Below are positions 53,329 to 61,832 of a DNA stretch of 64,000 bases, in pieces (within the stretch, counting starts at the first letter, position 1; each line of letters begins with the position of its first letter). The notes beneath the pieces are model-generated. The model did not search any database. It saw nothing but the letters and a program-made list of their open reading frames with translations, and was not told where the DNA came from. Source of the DNA: Lachnospiraceae bacterium (GTDB lineage Bacteria > Bacillota > Clostridia > Lachnospirales > Lachnospiraceae); NCBI GenBank assembly GCA_017437065.1, contig JAFSBX010000132.1, forward strand, positions 1-64,000, read 5' to 3'. A program made the position numbers and the translations under genes.

Positions 53329-54327
53329 CTACCCAATACAATAATACCCTTTAAACCACTCCACAAATTTAGCCAGCCCCTCTTCAATAGGAGTACTCGG
53401 CTTAAAATCAAAATCCCGCATTAATTCAGACACATCCGCATAAGTCTGATACACATCTCCCGGCTGCATTGGCAAATATTCCTTCTTAGCCTCTTTTCCA
53501 AGCTGTTTCTCCAACTCAGAAATAAAATCCAAAAGTCTCACCGGCGTATTGTTTCCTATATTATATATTTTATATCTGACTCCATCTTTGTTTTCCACCG
53601 GCGGATTGCACAGCACATTTACAATACCTTTTACTACATCATCAACGTATGTAAAATCACGCTGCATATCTCCATTATTATAAATCTGAATCTTTTCACC
53701 ATTCATAATTTTCAAGGCAAACTTAAAATATGCCATATCCGGCCTTCCGTAAGGACCATACACTGTAAAGAAGCGAAGTCCCGTTACCGGAATACCATAC
53801 AGTTTGCTATAGGCATGTGCCATTAACTCATTCGATTTTTTGGTTGCCGCATAAAGGCTGACTGGACCGTCTACTTTGTCCTCTGTGGAAAACGGCACTT
53901 TTTCATTTCCTCCATAAACAGAACTGGAGGAAGCAAAAACCAAATGCTCTACCGGATATTTTCTGCATGCCTCTAATACATTAAAAAATCCCATAATATT
54001 AGACTGCATATACGTATCCGGATTATCAATACTGTAACGCACACCGGCCTGTGCACCGAGATTTATTACCACATCCGGCTGATACTTCTCAAACAATGCA
54101 AAAACCTGTTCTTTATCCGAAAGATCCGCCTTTTCAAAACTATAATTTTCCTGTTTCTCCAAGATGTCCAGTCTTGCTTTTTTCAGCTCTACATCATAGT
54201 AATCATTCAAATTATCAAAACCGGTTACCACTGCTCCTCTTTCCAATAAAGCAAGTGAAAGATGGAATCCAATAAATCCGGCTCCTCCGGTTATCATATA
54301 TCGTTTCTGATTATCAAACTGTTTCAT
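53329..54327 (-). CDS. NAD-dependent nucleotide-sugar epimerase, UDP-glucuronate 4-epimerase type
   Basis: 332 residues, extended SDR fold. GGAGFIGFHLSLALLERGA binds NAD. GAQAGVRYSIDNPDTYMQSNI and SSSSVYGGNEKVPFS (catalytic Ser) lead to SLYAATKKSNE with Tyr-x3-Lys, and TVYGPYGRPDMAYFKFA closes the substrate pocket. These blocks are typical of UDP-glucuronate 4-epimerases (LpsL/Cap1J group), which give UDP-galacturonate. No UDP-glucose dehydrogenase lies in the window. It is the last gene of the right-hand block, 15 bp after the preceding gene. Confidence 0.9.
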   Translation of the reverse strand: MKQFDNQKRYMITGGAGFIGFHLSLALLERGAVVTGFDNLNDYYDVELKKARLDILEKQENYSFEKADLSDKEQVFALFEKYQPDVVINLGAQAGVRYSIDNPDTYMQSNIMGFFNVLEACRKYPVEHLVFASSSSVYGGNEKVPFSTEDKVDGPVSLYAATKKSNELMAHAYSKLYGIPVTGLRFFTVYGPYGRPDMAYFKFALKIMNGEKIQIYNNGDMQRDFTYVDDVVKGIVNVLCNPPVENKDGVRYKIYNIGNNTPVRLLDFISELEKQLGKEAKKEYLPMQPGDVYQTYADVSELMRDFDFKPSTPIEEGLAKFVEWFKGYYCIG

Positions 54328-54341
54328 ATACTCTCCTATTG

Positions 54342-55115
54342 TTACTCTATTTCCGTATCCCTGTAAATATTATATTCATTTACAGTATTAATCAGTTCAA
54401 AACCATAATTTTCTAACGGCTCACTGAAATTTTTGTGTTCAGACAGAATAACATATTCACACCAGCAGTTTCTCACTTCCTCTGCCAGCTCATCCGACTG
54501 TATTTCCTCTGCTTCCATCAAATCTTTCAGATGATATTCAAATCCCCATCGGTCCACTAATGCCTCTCTTCCGTAAGGCATGCAGATAACATCTGTATAT
54601 TGCCGAACATAATGAATAAACTCCGAAGGAAATACCACCCATACTCTGGACTCATCTTCGTCCGCATCCATCAGAACTGCATCACACAGATTAATAACTA
54701 TCTGTGGAATGTGATGTCCATTTTCGGCTTTGGTAATATTGGGGTTATCATATACATAATTTCCGGTATAAATAACCAATGCACACATAACTGCCAATCC
54801 AACCCAGATATATTTTTCGAACAATTTCACACCGGCATATGCAATCGTAATTCCCATTGGTATCAGCCATAAAATACGATAATACGTTTCACTGTCCAGT
54901 CCGATTACGTCAAATAACATCTTAAACGGCGGAAACGAAAAACATGCAAGCATAATCACAGGTGCAATAATTAAAATTGTTTTAATTTGTTTTTTCTTTT
55001 CTGTAAAAATCAAAAATACCAGTGATGCTACATATACATAAAAGCTATAGCCGTCTCCGATATAATTTTCATAAAACTGAAGAATTGTATTCCAAGTATC
55101 CATAAAAAATTCCAT
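54342..55115 (-). CDS. Membrane protein of unknown function with extracytoplasmic C-terminal domain
   Basis: 257 residues. GGGAGAG precedes the first ATG. Four to five membrane segments lie in residues 20-125 (FYVYVASLVFLIF, LIIAPVIMLACF, ILWLIPMGITIAYA, YIWVGLAVMCALVIY). The last ~130 residues are soluble (DESRVWVVFPSEFIHYVRQYTDVICMPYG). It reads like the C-terminal half of a polytopic protein whose N-terminal half is encoded by the gene 16 bp upstream; together they may form one GT-C-like unit. No sequencing or frameshift proof can be drawn from the window, so split gene versus two subunits is open. Confidence 0.7.
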   Translation of the reverse strand: MEFFMDTWNTILQFYENYIGDGYSFYVYVASLVFLIFTEKKKQIKTILIIAPVIMLACFSFPPFKMLFDVIGLDSETYYRILWLIPMGITIAYAGVKLFEKYIWVGLAVMCALVIYTGNYVYDNPNITKAENGHHIPQIVINLCDAVLMDADEDESRVWVVFPSEFIHYVRQYTDVICMPYGREALVDRWGFEYHLKDLMEAEEIQSDELAEEVRNCWCEYVILSEHKNFSEPLENYGFELINTVNEYNIYRDTEIE

Positions 55116-55131
55116 GTAACTCTCCCTGTTT

Positions 55132-56229
55132 CTACTTCATTCCAAGATAAAGAACGGTAAACACAATGCAGGGAATGCAGGAAATAACAAATTTCCATAA
55201 GATTCTTGCACTTTTATTTCTCACTGCCAGACAGGTTCCCGTTATTCCAATCAAAATTGCCATAAGGAATACTCCCATTGTTGTAGCAAATGCTGCAGCT
55301 ATATTGGTGCAGAACAACAATATCCACAGCCCTTGATTTTTCTTTTCTGTTTCCTCTTTATACTCCGAAAACAGCCACAACATTATGGCAATTGCCATCG
55401 TCAGTATAAAATTGGCAAACAGCGACTTACCCTGCCACGTTCTCATCACAAAAAAAGTTTCTTTCGTGTAAATAGAAACATTTCCGAATATTTGCAGCAC
55501 TCCGATTATTGTAAGAAATGCCGGAATCATCTGCTTCTTTTCTGAGAATAGCCTTTTTGCAACAAGGTAATAACTCAAGTAAGTAATCGGCACAAATACA
55601 AACGGCAATATGGTATGTGAAAGAATGTTTGCATGAATCCCACTCTGTTTTGCCACAAAAGCAATCCATAAAGGCAATACAGCCATTGCATGTCTGATAT
55701 CCAAATCCGTTCCGAAGCCATTATACGGAATATAACCATACATAGAATCTCTATTTACCGCCGTCACTGACTGCGCCACATAATACGCATCGTCACCGTC
55801 AAACACAGCCAGGCTGAATGCCTGATACAACTGAAATCCCACCAATACCAAGAACAAAATCCACATCAACACTGTCTGTATTTTCGGCTTCTCTTCCGGC
55901 ACTCGAACACCAACAGCTTCCATCAGTGCCGGCACAATCTTTTTCTGTTCCATTGTAGTTTTTACTGCCAGCCCGACTCCAACTGCCGCTGTCAGAATAA
56001 GAACAAGTGAAGCCCACTTTACTGCTGTTGTAAATTCAGCCTTTGCCAATACCATCGGCACAACAAGAACTTCAAAAACTGCAAACATTGTAATATATCC
56101 TGCCACCATAAGCATTGCAAAGCTTCTTGTTTTTTTCTGTACAAACGCACAAGGTATCCACCCAATAGCAAATGGAACTATTATAAACCACAAAAGCAGC
56201 TGTAAAAATTCTAAAATTAATTCCAGCAC
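55132..56229 (-). CDS. Polytopic membrane protein (DUF6077-like), GT-C-type candidate
   Basis: 365 residues from GTG that shares one base with the GtrA stop. About ten membrane segments are visible. The first large outer loop carries FDGDDAYYVAQS, an acidic motif in the place where GT-C glycosyltransferases keep their catalytic acidic residue. It ends on a hydrophobic helix with no soluble tail, which supports a link with the downstream gene. Context (GtrA, GtrB and flippase genes next door) favours a role in extracellular decoration of the glycan. Confidence 0.72.
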   Translation of the reverse strand: MLELILEFLQLLLWFIIVPFAIGWIPCAFVQKKTRSFAMLMVAGYITMFAVFEVLVVPMVLAKAEFTTAVKWASLVLILTAAVGVGLAVKTTMEQKKIVPALMEAVGVRVPEEKPKIQTVLMWILFLVLVGFQLYQAFSLAVFDGDDAYYVAQSVTAVNRDSMYGYIPYNGFGTDLDIRHAMAVLPLWIAFVAKQSGIHANILSHTILPFVFVPITYLSYYLVAKRLFSEKKQMIPAFLTIIGVLQIFGNVSIYTKETFFVMRTWQGKSLFANFILTMAIAIMLWLFSEYKEETEKKNQGLWILLFCTNIAAAFATTMGVFLMAILIGITGTCLAVRNKSARILWKFVISCIPCIVFTVLYLGMK

Positions 56230-56672
56230 TACTTCCTGTCTCCTTTCGAAATACCTTCAATAAAGATTTTTCTTGAAATAAAATTATATACCATTACAAC
56301 ACCGGTAGCAATGATTTTGCCTGCCTGTTTTGCAAGATCAATATCAAATTTCTCCTGCAAAAATGCATTATTCAGATAAATTCCATCCACACATCCCAAA
56401 ATAATTAACTCTTGTATTCCGAGTCCGATAACACTCAAAATAGTAAAAGTAACAAATTCTTTTCTTTTATCTGTATTTTCTTTCCTTTCAAATACAAATT
56501 TCATACTCATCAGGTAATTAAAAATGAGCGAAAGTGTAAAACTGAAAATGTTGGCAATCAGATAATTTATTTCTAGCTTATTGGCAAGTAATACGAAAAC
56601 GCCATAATCAATTAAAAATGCAAGACCTCCGACTACTCCGAATTTCATAATCTGGTTTATTAATTTTTTCAT
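56229..56672 (-). CDS. GtrA-family membrane protein
   Basis: 147 residues with four membrane segments (about 12-30, 36-57, 78-100, 118-138) and the family pattern KFGVVGGLAFLIDYGVFVLLANKLEINYLIAN. GtrA proteins are proposed to flip or present undecaprenyl-phosphate-linked sugars. It is directly after the large polytopic protein and before the DUF6077-like one, in an operon with the GtrB-like transferase. Confidence 0.9.
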   Translation of the reverse strand: MKKLINQIMKFGVVGGLAFLIDYGVFVLLANKLEINYLIANIFSFTLSLIFNYLMSMKFVFERKENTDKRKEFVTFTILSVIGLGIQELIILGCVDGIYLNNAFLQEKFDIDLAKQAGKIIATGVVMVYNFISRKIFIEGISKGDRK

Positions 56673-56680
56673 TTATGCTC

Positions 56681-58084
56681 CTATCTGCACCTTTCAGGTG
56701 CGTTCTCCACTTCTGTTTCTTTACGCTTTCCTCTCAGTTCCCATGCTGCCCTAAGCAAAAGCCAGCCACACATATAAAACAACGGCATGTTATATATCAT
56801 ATATCTTGTCTGACAGAAAATTACCGCTGATACTGCCGCTACGTTCAGCAGTACGGAAACTGCGGTATACAGTGCCAAAATGTTCTCTCTGCTTCTAAAC
56901 CCGCGTTTTTTCCAGTTCCAAGCCCAAAGCAATACCATACTACTATACGCAATTATCGCGTAAATTACAAGAATCTTTCTCTGTTTCGCCACAGTCACCA
57001 CCAGACCGGCAAACACATTATCCACAAATACTCTTAAAATTCCTATCGCTTCTTTTCCAATAAGACTCTTTGTTATCACGTCCATAATCCGGTCTATTTC
57101 GGCTTCCAGTTCTACTTCACTTCCGGTCATGTTTGCATTCACATACTCCCTAATCATAGGCCACATGGTATCTATCTGAATTTTATCATAGTGATTCGTA
57201 AAATGGTCTACCCGGTTGTACCAGCCGTCTCCTGCACTGTTTCCCAAATAGCCGCTTTCGTCACACACATCATAAATTTCTAAAAACAGCTCCCGAATTT
57301 CCGAATCTTCTATTTCATCTGCATGCTCACGTTCGGCTTCATAAAATACCACCGTCAAAAGAAATCTGTCACCACTGGAATGTCTGACACCTTCTCCTCT
57401 TAATGCAAAATTATATCCCCGGTCAATGCCGGACACACATAAGAATATAATTACTCCGTAAATACATGCCTTTCCCAGAGTCTTCAACCAATTCTTTTTC
57501 TTTAACTCAGAAAACAAAACAGCAAGCACCAGAAGAACTACTGTTACAAGCATCTGTTTTCTTGCAGAAATCATTATTACCGACAAAATTGCCGATATAA
57601 TAAGTGCTTTTTCATTTTTACGGAAACAATATTCCAACAGCCACCTTGCAAAAATCAAAAATAACGGAATACAAATACCTTCCGACATTATACTGTTGGA
57701 ATACATCACGGCTCTTTTTGCCGCAAACTTACACAATAGAGATACCAAGAGCGGCACTGCAAGCAATATCATATTATCTATTCTTGTCCGTTTAAACTCT
57801 TTTGTTAAAAAGCCTGACAGACTCCATGCTGCAAACGCACTGATCAGCCCTTGTACAAAAACAGCCGCAAAAAGATATCTTTCTCCATCTCCAAACACTA
57901 GGCGAAAAAAAGCTAAATACAACGGATAAACCGGCTCTCTTGCAAGGCTCATACTGATATAAGTAGGCGAATCCACACAAATTACCGCTCCATCAAGCAC
58001 TGTAAAAAAAACATAAAACAATATGCTGACCATTAGTAACAGTCCCTGAAAAACCCGATCTGACAAATTGAATTTTTTGTTCAT
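56681..58084 (-). CDS. Polytopic membrane protein, probable GT-C-type glycosyltransferase
   Basis: 467 residues with about ten to twelve membrane segments. The first outer loop has VDSPTYISMSLAREPVYPLYLAFF, an Asp followed by a Pro-rich block as in GT-C enzymes that use lipid-linked sugars. A long extracytoplasmic loop at about 225-325 is soluble and charged. It sits between the flippase pair and GtrA, so it is the best candidate for the enzyme that moves the lipid-linked sugar onto the exported chain. The family is inferred from topology; no signature is decisive. Confidence 0.7.
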   Translation of the reverse strand: MNKKFNLSDRVFQGLLLMVSILFYVFFTVLDGAVICVDSPTYISMSLAREPVYPLYLAFFRLVFGDGERYLFAAVFVQGLISAFAAWSLSGFLTKEFKRTRIDNMILLAVPLLVSLLCKFAAKRAVMYSNSIMSEGICIPLFLIFARWLLEYCFRKNEKALIISAILSVIMISARKQMLVTVVLLVLAVLFSELKKKNWLKTLGKACIYGVIIFLCVSGIDRGYNFALRGEGVRHSSGDRFLLTVVFYEAEREHADEIEDSEIRELFLEIYDVCDESGYLGNSAGDGWYNRVDHFTNHYDKIQIDTMWPMIREYVNANMTGSEVELEAEIDRIMDVITKSLIGKEAIGILRVFVDNVFAGLVVTVAKQRKILVIYAIIAYSSMVLLWAWNWKKRGFRSRENILALYTAVSVLLNVAAVSAVIFCQTRYMIYNMPLFYMCGWLLLRAAWELRGKRKETEVENAPERCR

Positions 58085-58102
58085 CCAAATACCATACCTT
58101 TC

Positions 58103-58444
58103 CTATAGGTAATACACAAATATCCCCGCAAGGATAAGCAGCGTTCCAATACACTTTCTCTTTGTAAGCTTTTCCCTGAATACAAAAATACCAAAAAACA
58201 TTACTAAAATATACCCCAACGATTCAATAATCGGTCCGTTTTTATATTCCATCCCCCGAAATGCCAGCACCGTTAAAAGCATGGAAATTCCGGTTAATGC
58301 ATACCCCCCGATTACATAGGGATTTACATATTCTTTCAAAAATCCGTCATGTTCTTTCAATGCACTCTTTTTCAGCAAAATCTGTGAAACTGCTGCCAGT
58401 ACAACAGAACAGATATAAAATAGAAAATAAACATTCAACTCCAT
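58103..58444 (-). CDS. SMR/EamA-type small membrane protein, flippase half 2
   Basis: 113 residues from ATG at 58444 (GGGAG five bases upstream). Four membrane helices with SMR-like features: LAAVSQILLKKSAL in helix 1 and GPIIESLGYILVMFFGIFVFREKLTKRKCIG in helices 3-4. The pattern matches the ArnE/ArnF group, which moves undecaprenyl-phosphate-aminosugars across the membrane. A second, different SMR gene is just upstream, fitting a heterodimer. Confidence 0.82.
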   Translation of the reverse strand: MELNVYFLFYICSVVLAAVSQILLKKSALKEHDGFLKEYVNPYVIGGYALTGISMLLTVLAFRGMEYKNGPIIESLGYILVMFFGIFVFREKLTKRKCIGTLLILAGIFVYYL

Positions 58445-58509
58445 CTTTGCTCCCATCTGACTGCTTTCACAAGCACATACATCTCAAAGCTTAGTCTCTT
58501 TCAATCCAA

Positions 58510-58866
58510 TCAGCTTTCTTCGCCTTCTCCTGTAATCACAAATGTTCCCACTATCACAAGCAGACACCCTATGACATTTGCAACAGTAATTTCATTATGA
58601 AAAAATACCACTGCCCACAAAAGAGACCATAAAAGATACATTTCCCTATTGGCATATGCAACCGACAGCTCCGTCTTTTTAATTACCTGCTGCCATAACA
58701 ATGCATAGAAAAAAAGTACAACAAACTCAAGTCCTAAAAAAATAATAAACCGCACACTTAAGAATTGTTCACCTGAAGCCAGCTTCGAAAAAATACTGGC
58801 AAAGGTATACACCACTACCACTGCCTGCAGCTTAAGAATTATTTTCAGCTTTTCCATCTTCTGCAT
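58510..58866 (-). CDS. SMR/EamA-type small membrane protein, flippase half 1
   Basis: 118 residues with four membrane helices (about 12-30, 35-60, 70-90, 95-112), a Glu in helix 1-2 context (KLASGEQF), and EMYLLWSLLWAVVFFHNEITVANVIG. The start ATG has GGAG seven bases upstream and overlaps the end of the GtrB-like gene by about 35 bases, so the two are coupled. With its downstream neighbour it probably forms a lipid-linked sugar flippase. Confidence 0.8.
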   Translation of the reverse strand: MQKMEKLKIILKLQAVVVVYTFASIFSKLASGEQFLSVRFIIFLGLEFVVLFFYALLWQQVIKKTELSVAYANREMYLLWSLLWAVVFFHNEITVANVIGCLLVIVGTFVITGEGEES

Positions 58867-59779
58867 TCAGTTTCTCCTTAATCACATACTGAGGACTGTT
58901 ATTCATACATATATAAATACGTCCGATATATTCTCCAATCAATCCAAGCATCAGCATAATCATACCACCGATAAACACAATGAGCGCTACCAATGAACTC
59001 CAGCCAAGCATCATATTCGGATTTATAAATTTGCGAATAATCGTAACAAAGCCAAACACAAAGCCTGCTATTGCACAAATACAGCCTGCTGCCGTAGCAA
59101 CTCGTAAGGGCTTAATGGAAAATGCCGTAAATCCGTTAAACCAAAGCCCCAACAATTTTCCTAAAGTATATCCTGAATGACCGGATTCCCTCTCTTTATG
59201 ATCAATTGCTACATTCTTTATATTCTTGGTTGTTCTGCAAATTAATCCCGGAATGTACGGATACGCATTGGTATAACGAAGCATTTCTTTCACAACAAAA
59301 CGATGCATACAGAAATAACTTGTATTAATAATGTCTTTTGGCATCCCCACTAATTGTACTGCCATAATCTGATTAATTTTACTGCCAATATTACGAAATT
59401 TATTGTGCATTTTATTAGGGTAATATGCCATTGCCACATCAGCACCCGCAGCCGCCACATCAATCAGGCGGTATACTTCATCCACCGGCGTCTGCCCGTC
59501 ATCATCAAGAGACACTATTAAATCTCCGTCGCACTGCTTATATCCTGCAAGTAACGCCGCATGCTGTCCGAAATTTTTAGAAAGGCAGATACCTTTTACT
59601 TTTGGATTTCTTTTACAAAGCATCTGAATAACTTCCCACACATTATCCGGGGAACAGTCGTTGACCAAAATTACCTCGTAATCATCCTCTTTTCTGACAA
59701 TCTGTTCAATTCCGCTTACTACATGCTCTATCGTATGTTCCGAACCATAACATGGAATCACAAATGATATTTTCCGCAT
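58832..59779 (-). CDS. GtrB/ArnC-like polyprenyl-phosphate glycosyltransferase
   Basis: 315 residues. The GT2 domain (about 1-220) has SFVIPCYGSEHTIEHVV, VNDCSPDN and SLDDDGQTP as the metal site. Two C-terminal membrane helices span about 230-255 and 265-292. This DPM1-like group transfers a sugar from a nucleotide donor to undecaprenyl phosphate. With the SMR pair, GtrA and polytopic transferases it makes a complete extracellular decoration module. The donor could be an amino sugar, given the aminotransferase upstream, but this is inferred. Confidence 0.93.
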   Translation of the reverse strand: MRKISFVIPCYGSEHTIEHVVSGIEQIVRKEDDYEVILVNDCSPDNVWEVIQMLCKRNPKVKGICLSKNFGQHAALLAGYKQCDGDLIVSLDDDGQTPVDEVYRLIDVAAAGADVAMAYYPNKMHNKFRNIGSKINQIMAVQLVGMPKDIINTSYFCMHRFVVKEMLRYTNAYPYIPGLICRTTKNIKNVAIDHKERESGHSGYTLGKLLGLWFNGFTAFSIKPLRVATAAGCICAIAGFVFGFVTIIRKFINPNMMLGWSSLVALIVFIGGMIMLMLGLIGEYIGRIYICMNNSPQYVIKEKLNAEDGKAENNS

Positions 59780-59850
59780 AACTCCGTATTTCCTGTCCTT
59801 CCTGCCACTCAGGCACTCTCTGTCATCGTAATTACTATCCGCTTACACTC

Positions 59851-60582
59851 TTATTCTATATCAATTGCCGCCTGACGCCGCAATACTTCCTTCAACCTTT
59901 TTTTCCTGTCCTCGTGCTCTCCCTCAAGCCTGTCCACATCCTGCTCCAGACTTTCCACATCATAAGGGAACGCACAAATCTCCCACACTCTCAGACCTGT
60001 ATCAAACAGCACATAGGAAGTGCCTTTTCCATCTCTCTGCTGCCCTGCACTGCCGGGATTAATCAATATCGTTTTTCCAAACTGTTTTACCAGCTTGTGA
60101 TGGGTATGCCCGGAAAACACATAATCATATTTTTCAAACAAAGCAAGCTCTGCACTGTCTGTAATCTCTGTATCAGGGTAAATCCTGTCATTTTGGTAAT
60201 CTCTTGGAGAACCATGAAAAAATCCCAGTTTCACCCCGTCTGCTTCCATTTCGTAAAACAGCGGAAGCTGCCGCAAAAACTGTTCATTTTCTTTTTGAAT
60301 ATTACATGCAAGCCTTTCATATGAACTGCCATAACGCTCTATAAGCGGCTCTGCCTTCCGTTCTCCGTCCAGCAGCTCCAAAAGAATTTTATCATGATTT
60401 CCCAAAACGCAGGTAAACCGCAGTTCTCTCATTTTTGAGATAATGCGGTCGGCATCATAATAATATCCGGCAAAATCGCCACCAAAAATAATTTTATCCG
60501 GCTTACACCTTTCCATCTCCTTTAAAAAGGCATCAAAGGCATATCCGTTTCCATGAATATCTGAAAAAAAACAAATTTTCAT
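59851..60582 (-). CDS. Metallophosphoesterase (YfcE/MJ0936 type)
   Basis: 243 residues from ATG at 60582, chosen because MKICFFSDIHGN begins the fold. It has all metal ligand motifs: SDIHGN, GGDFAGY, GNHD, FHGSP and SGHTHH. It is a small calcineurin-like phosphodiesterase or phosphatase; the C-terminal ~45 residues are a charged helix (LEQDVDRLEGEHEDRKKRLKE). It lies between the ATP-grasp and GtrB-like genes. The natural substrate is unknown. Confidence 0.9.
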   Translation of the reverse strand: MKICFFSDIHGNGYAFDAFLKEMERCKPDKIIFGGDFAGYYYDADRIISKMRELRFTCVLGNHDKILLELLDGERKAEPLIERYGSSYERLACNIQKENEQFLRQLPLFYEMEADGVKLGFFHGSPRDYQNDRIYPDTEITDSAELALFEKYDYVFSGHTHHKLVKQFGKTILINPGSAGQQRDGKGTSYVLFDTGLRVWEICAFPYDVESLEQDVDRLEGEHEDRKKRLKEVLRRQAAIDIE

Positions 60583-60658
60583 AGTCTTTTCTATCCTTAA
60601 AAACATGCACTTTCTTAGTTCCAAAATTTAACCCTGGACATAATCTGACAAACTACTC

Positions 60659-61723
60659 TCATCTTCCCATGTTCTCTGTTTCAAAAGAATATGGCTTCAT
60701 GTTGCTCAGGAATCCTTCTTTTTCTAAGATTTCCATCGGATTTCCGGTAAGGTAAAACTCGTTCGTATACCTGCATGCAATTCCTTCTCTTACCTGAAAA
60801 CAATCATCAATGGCTTCTTCCAATAAATATTCTTTTACCATGGCTTCCACATCTTTAAAGCCAAAATGTGTCCTCATTGGTGTCGTACCGGAAAATCTTA
60901 CATTTAACTCAAAGCATACCGCTTCGCCTGCGTCATTTTTACGCATCTGTATATTCAACGGACCTCGAGGCTTAAAGCATTCACAGATTCGTTCTGCTTC
61001 CCGTCTGACCGCTTCGTCCTTTACTACCTGTGCCATGGCTGTAGAACCATGCTCCAGTTTACGGTGCATCACTATCGTTTCTCTTAGTATACCCGATTTA
61101 TCTACATAACAGCCCACCGTATACTCTTTTGTTTCATCACCGATGCACTCCTGCAAAACATAATCCTTACATCCAATCAATGGTTCCAATCCGGCTCTGT
61201 CATTGATTTTCTGTACACCGTTTGAGCCTTTTCCTACCCTCGGCTTTGCTATCAATGGAAAACCGCAGGTTTTAACCAGCTCTTCTACCGCTTCTTTATC
61301 TTCTAACAGACAATATTTAGGGAAATTCAGCCCGTTTTCCGAAAGCCATTCGCAAGTCAGATACTTATCCTGTCCTATTTTCAGCTTGTCCAAATCTGTT
61401 GCAATAAATATCGCATCTGTCTCACGCTCAAACTGCTCCTGCTTACTGCTGATTGCCATAATATTTTCTTCCACACCGGTTAACACCATCTGAATCTGTT
61501 CCCGATTGCAAATTTCAATCAGCCACGGAAGGAAGCTTTCTTCATTGGCATAAGGCGAAACTGCCGCTTTATCACACATAAAAAGTCCTAAGGATTCCGG
61601 GCTGATACAGGCACCTGTTATATTTAATTTTGTTTTACCAAAATCAGAATTTTTGAGCGCTTTTATAATGCCCTGACTGACATTTCCTCCGGCACCCAAA
61701 ACCAAAATTTTTATCTCGTTCAT
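60659..61723 (-). CDS. ATP-grasp family ligase (CarB-like)
   Basis: 354 residues. An N-terminal Rossmann-like part (ILVLGAGGNVSQGIIKAL) precedes the ATP-grasp domain at about 120-310: PLIAKPRVGKGSNGV (P-loop-like lid), YVLQECIGDETKEYTVGCYVD, and NIQMRKND ... FELNVRFSGTTPM, with the metal-binding Glu and Asn. ATP-grasp enzymes join a carboxylate to an amine or thiol via an acyl phosphate. Placed directly after a sugar 4-aminotransferase, it may attach an amino acid or other acid to that amino sugar. That role is inferred. Confidence 0.85.
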   Translation of the reverse strand: MNEIKILVLGAGGNVSQGIIKALKNSDFGKTKLNITGACISPESLGLFMCDKAAVSPYANEESFLPWLIEICNREQIQMVLTGVEENIMAISSKQEQFERETDAIFIATDLDKLKIGQDKYLTCEWLSENGLNFPKYCLLEDKEAVEELVKTCGFPLIAKPRVGKGSNGVQKINDRAGLEPLIGCKDYVLQECIGDETKEYTVGCYVDKSGILRETIVMHRKLEHGSTAMAQVVKDEAVRREAERICECFKPRGPLNIQMRKNDAGEAVCFELNVRFSGTTPMRTHFGFKDVEAMVKEYLLEEAIDDCFQVREGIACRYTNEFYLTGNPMEILEKEGFLSNMKPYSFETENMGR

Positions 61724-61832
61724 ACTTAATCACGTATCTTTCTCATAATCTTCGATTATAAATCGCAAGGCATCGTATTACTCAATATTTGTTACTGTTT
61801 ACTCCGTAATCAGTAACTTTTGTTTCTGCATG

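Noticed and set aside
52850-53424. Small plus-strand open frames in the repeat region
   Set aside because: They lie within or across the inverted repeats and the epimerase gene, with no ribosome site or recognisable product.
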